Assembly (NCBI GenBank): GCA_002943765.1 | Contig: PQWQ01000004.1 | Span: forward strand, 2,604,001-2,668,000 | DNA length: 64,000 nt | From: Psoroptes ovis | Taxonomy: Eukaryota > Arthropoda > Arachnida > Sarcoptiformes > Psoroptidae | Direction of reading: 5' to 3' | Shown here: positions 62,301 to 64,000 of the stretch, piece by piece | Numbering within the stretch: position 1 is the stretch's first letter | Layout: the number at the start of each line of letters is the position of its first letter | Position numbers and translations under genes: made by a program | Notes under the pieces: generated by a model | Told to the model about the DNA's origin: nothing | Databases searched by the model: none | The model's input: only the letters and a program-made list of their open reading frames with translations

Positions 62301-64000
62301 TTGATTTGAGAAAAAATCTCCATAATTTGATTAAATCGAGCAAATTCAAATTTGAATAAAGCTGAATGACATTCAAAATTACAAATTATTTCATAATATT
62401 TTCTCTGATCTAGTTTATTTGTTGTGATTTAAATAAACAATGGAATGTTATGCAATTTATATTTAAATTTCAATTTTTTCAAATGAATAAATTAATTAAT
62501 AATTCAAAAAGAAGATGATTTTGATTTGTTTTTTTTTTCATAATTCAAAATCTAATTTTAATCTCTCAATTAGTGTGACATTTTATATAAATAAATAAAT
62601 AAATAATATTCATAATTTGACATCATTTTTTTTTTGCATTGATTTGATTTGAACAGATGATTTTTGTTTTTTGTTTGTTTGATTTTGATGACAAATTTCA
62701 TTTGATATTTCAATGTCATCTCGTTTGTTTGAATCAAAAAATAAATGTGAAAAAAATTCAATTTAATTTAAAATTTTTATCATCAAAAACATGTTTTGAA
62801 TTTTGAAAACGTAACTAACGTAAAATATTCTTCGATGTTTGCTTTTTGTGTAATATTTTGTATTGAATGTCATTCAAAGCTATAAGCTTATCACATTGTA
62901 GTTTTAATCAAAACAAATTTAGCAAAAAACTAAATGAAAATGATAATTAAAACAAATCATGGATGATCATCTTTTTGTTTATCAAATTTCTCACTGATTA
63001 TACTGATTATATCGAATACTTTGAATGAGTAATACACACACACTGCCAAATGCACAATATTATTATTATTATTATCATTCATAAATCATATGTGTCAATG
63101 ATATAAGTTGCTTACTTTCTATTTCTTTGTTGATTTCATATTTTATTTTATTATATTTTTTGAAACAAAAATAATTTTTTTTTTTTTTTGAAATTCGAAT
63201 AAAGCTCAAGCATCTTAATTAAAGATGCTAATTAAGTTTCATTATTATTATTATTATTATAATCAGTATTTTCTTTATAATCAGTATTTTTCTTAAAATT
63301 TTAGTTTTTAGAAATCATAAAATACACACAAAAAAAAACAAATTGAAGAAAATGATGATAAGCATAACATATATTTTCTGAAAAAATTGAGGTGAATTTT
63401 CAAATAAATCTTTAGCAAATCTTCAAGATTTCGAAATTGAATTTCGGTGTAAGTTTTTTGAATGTTTTTTTTTTGTGAATAAAATTCTTTTTGAATGAAT
63501 GAAAGTTGGAAAAAAAAGATGAAAATGATTGCAAAAGTGTTGAAAAATTCATTTTCACGGAAATCAAATGAATTTTTATCGTTTGAAGTCGAAAGCCGTC
63601 ACATGAATACCTTCAATACCTGAATTTAAATGCAAATATTATACTTGTTAAGGTTAATTATTTTCCTTTTTTTAAAATTTCGCTTAATACTACTCATTAA
63701 TCGATCGGAATCATCTGAATTATGGTTGATGAGAACAAAAATGAACAATTTTTTTGCAAATTCAAATGTAAAATTTTTCCTGAAAATCAATCAAGATTAA
63801 ACATTTTAAAATTTTGAATGCTCAAAGTATTAATCGAAAATATTTTTTTAAAATTCTTTACATGAAATTATCATTTTTTTCATATTGAAAATTAATGATT
63901 GAATGTTTTAATGGTGATTTATCTGGAAAATATTTACAAACAATTCACATACGATCCATATGATTTGAACAATGAAACATTTCAACATTGTTTTACTACG
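59305..64000. other. AT-rich intergenic, no firm gene
   Basis: No conserved gene was recognised. A plus-strand frame at 59467-59772 and a short frame at 60789-60938 are open but unidentified. A small palindrome AGCATCTT...AAGATGCT occurs at 63209-63229, and an ATT run lies near 63241-63260. Confidence 0.45.
60789..60938 (+). CDS. weak candidate small ORF, unknown
   Basis: A 49-residue frame from ATG (60789) to TGA (60936-60938) includes KFENGEKIHFIGLPSSSL followed by a hydrophobic end AAAIFVISLIINV. It is not made of simple repeats, which is unusual for this region. The opposite strand is open over the same stretch, so the coding strand is not certain and the frame may be chance. I do not recognise it. 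Confidence 0.2.
   Translation: MYDWTIFTPIVHATQDAIKFENGEKIHFIGLPSSSLAAAIFVISLIINV

Overview
The window is strongly AT-rich, gene-poor eukaryotic nuclear DNA full of short tandem repeats (CA/TG, GAT/ATC, ATT, poly-A/T). Its genes are split by very short introns (53-79 nt, one of 324 nt). The gene families (an arthropod-type single chitin-binding-domain secreted protein, a Wnt ligand, an LHFPL tetraspan protein and a Zic/odd-paired copy) point to an arthropod. AT content, tiny introns and low-complexity protein inserts suggest a chelicerate, most likely a mite; that last step is inference.

Layout. About 1-22,970 is a gene desert with three 80-bp palindromic MITE copies and a diverged fourth. 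23,107-27,709 (+) is a five-exon gene for a 1354-residue secreted protein: signal sequence, Q/S-rich region, a large coiled coil built of 20-residue repeats, and one C-terminal six-cysteine chitin-binding domain. 28,239-30,038 (-) is a convergent three-exon Wnt gene (553 residues) with two long low-complexity inserts. The two 3' ends are 529 bp apart, with a perfect 16-bp hairpin between them. 38,359-39,199 (-) holds the last two exons of an LHFPL-family tetraspan gene; its 5' exons were not found.

48,474-50,350 is the most notable object: a compact LTR retrotransposon on the minus strand (161-bp LTRs, 4-bp target duplication, primer-binding site, polypurine tract, end of a Ty3/gypsy-type integrase). 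Most of its interior is replaced by an intronless copy of a Zic/odd-paired gene. This is the structure expected from LTR-element-mediated retroposition by template switching. The Zic copy is decaying: its first zinc ligand is lost, its reading frame has in-frame stops, and normally invariant finger residues have changed.

Other mobile DNA: a 1.27-kb degenerate Tc1/mariner element (58,029-59,302), a 148-bp TTAA-flanked piggyBac-like MITE (41,937-42,084), and seven copies of one 80-bp TA-flanked palindromic MITE. No tRNA, rRNA or CRISPR array was recognised. The genes share no evident pathway beyond being extracellular or membrane and developmental genes.
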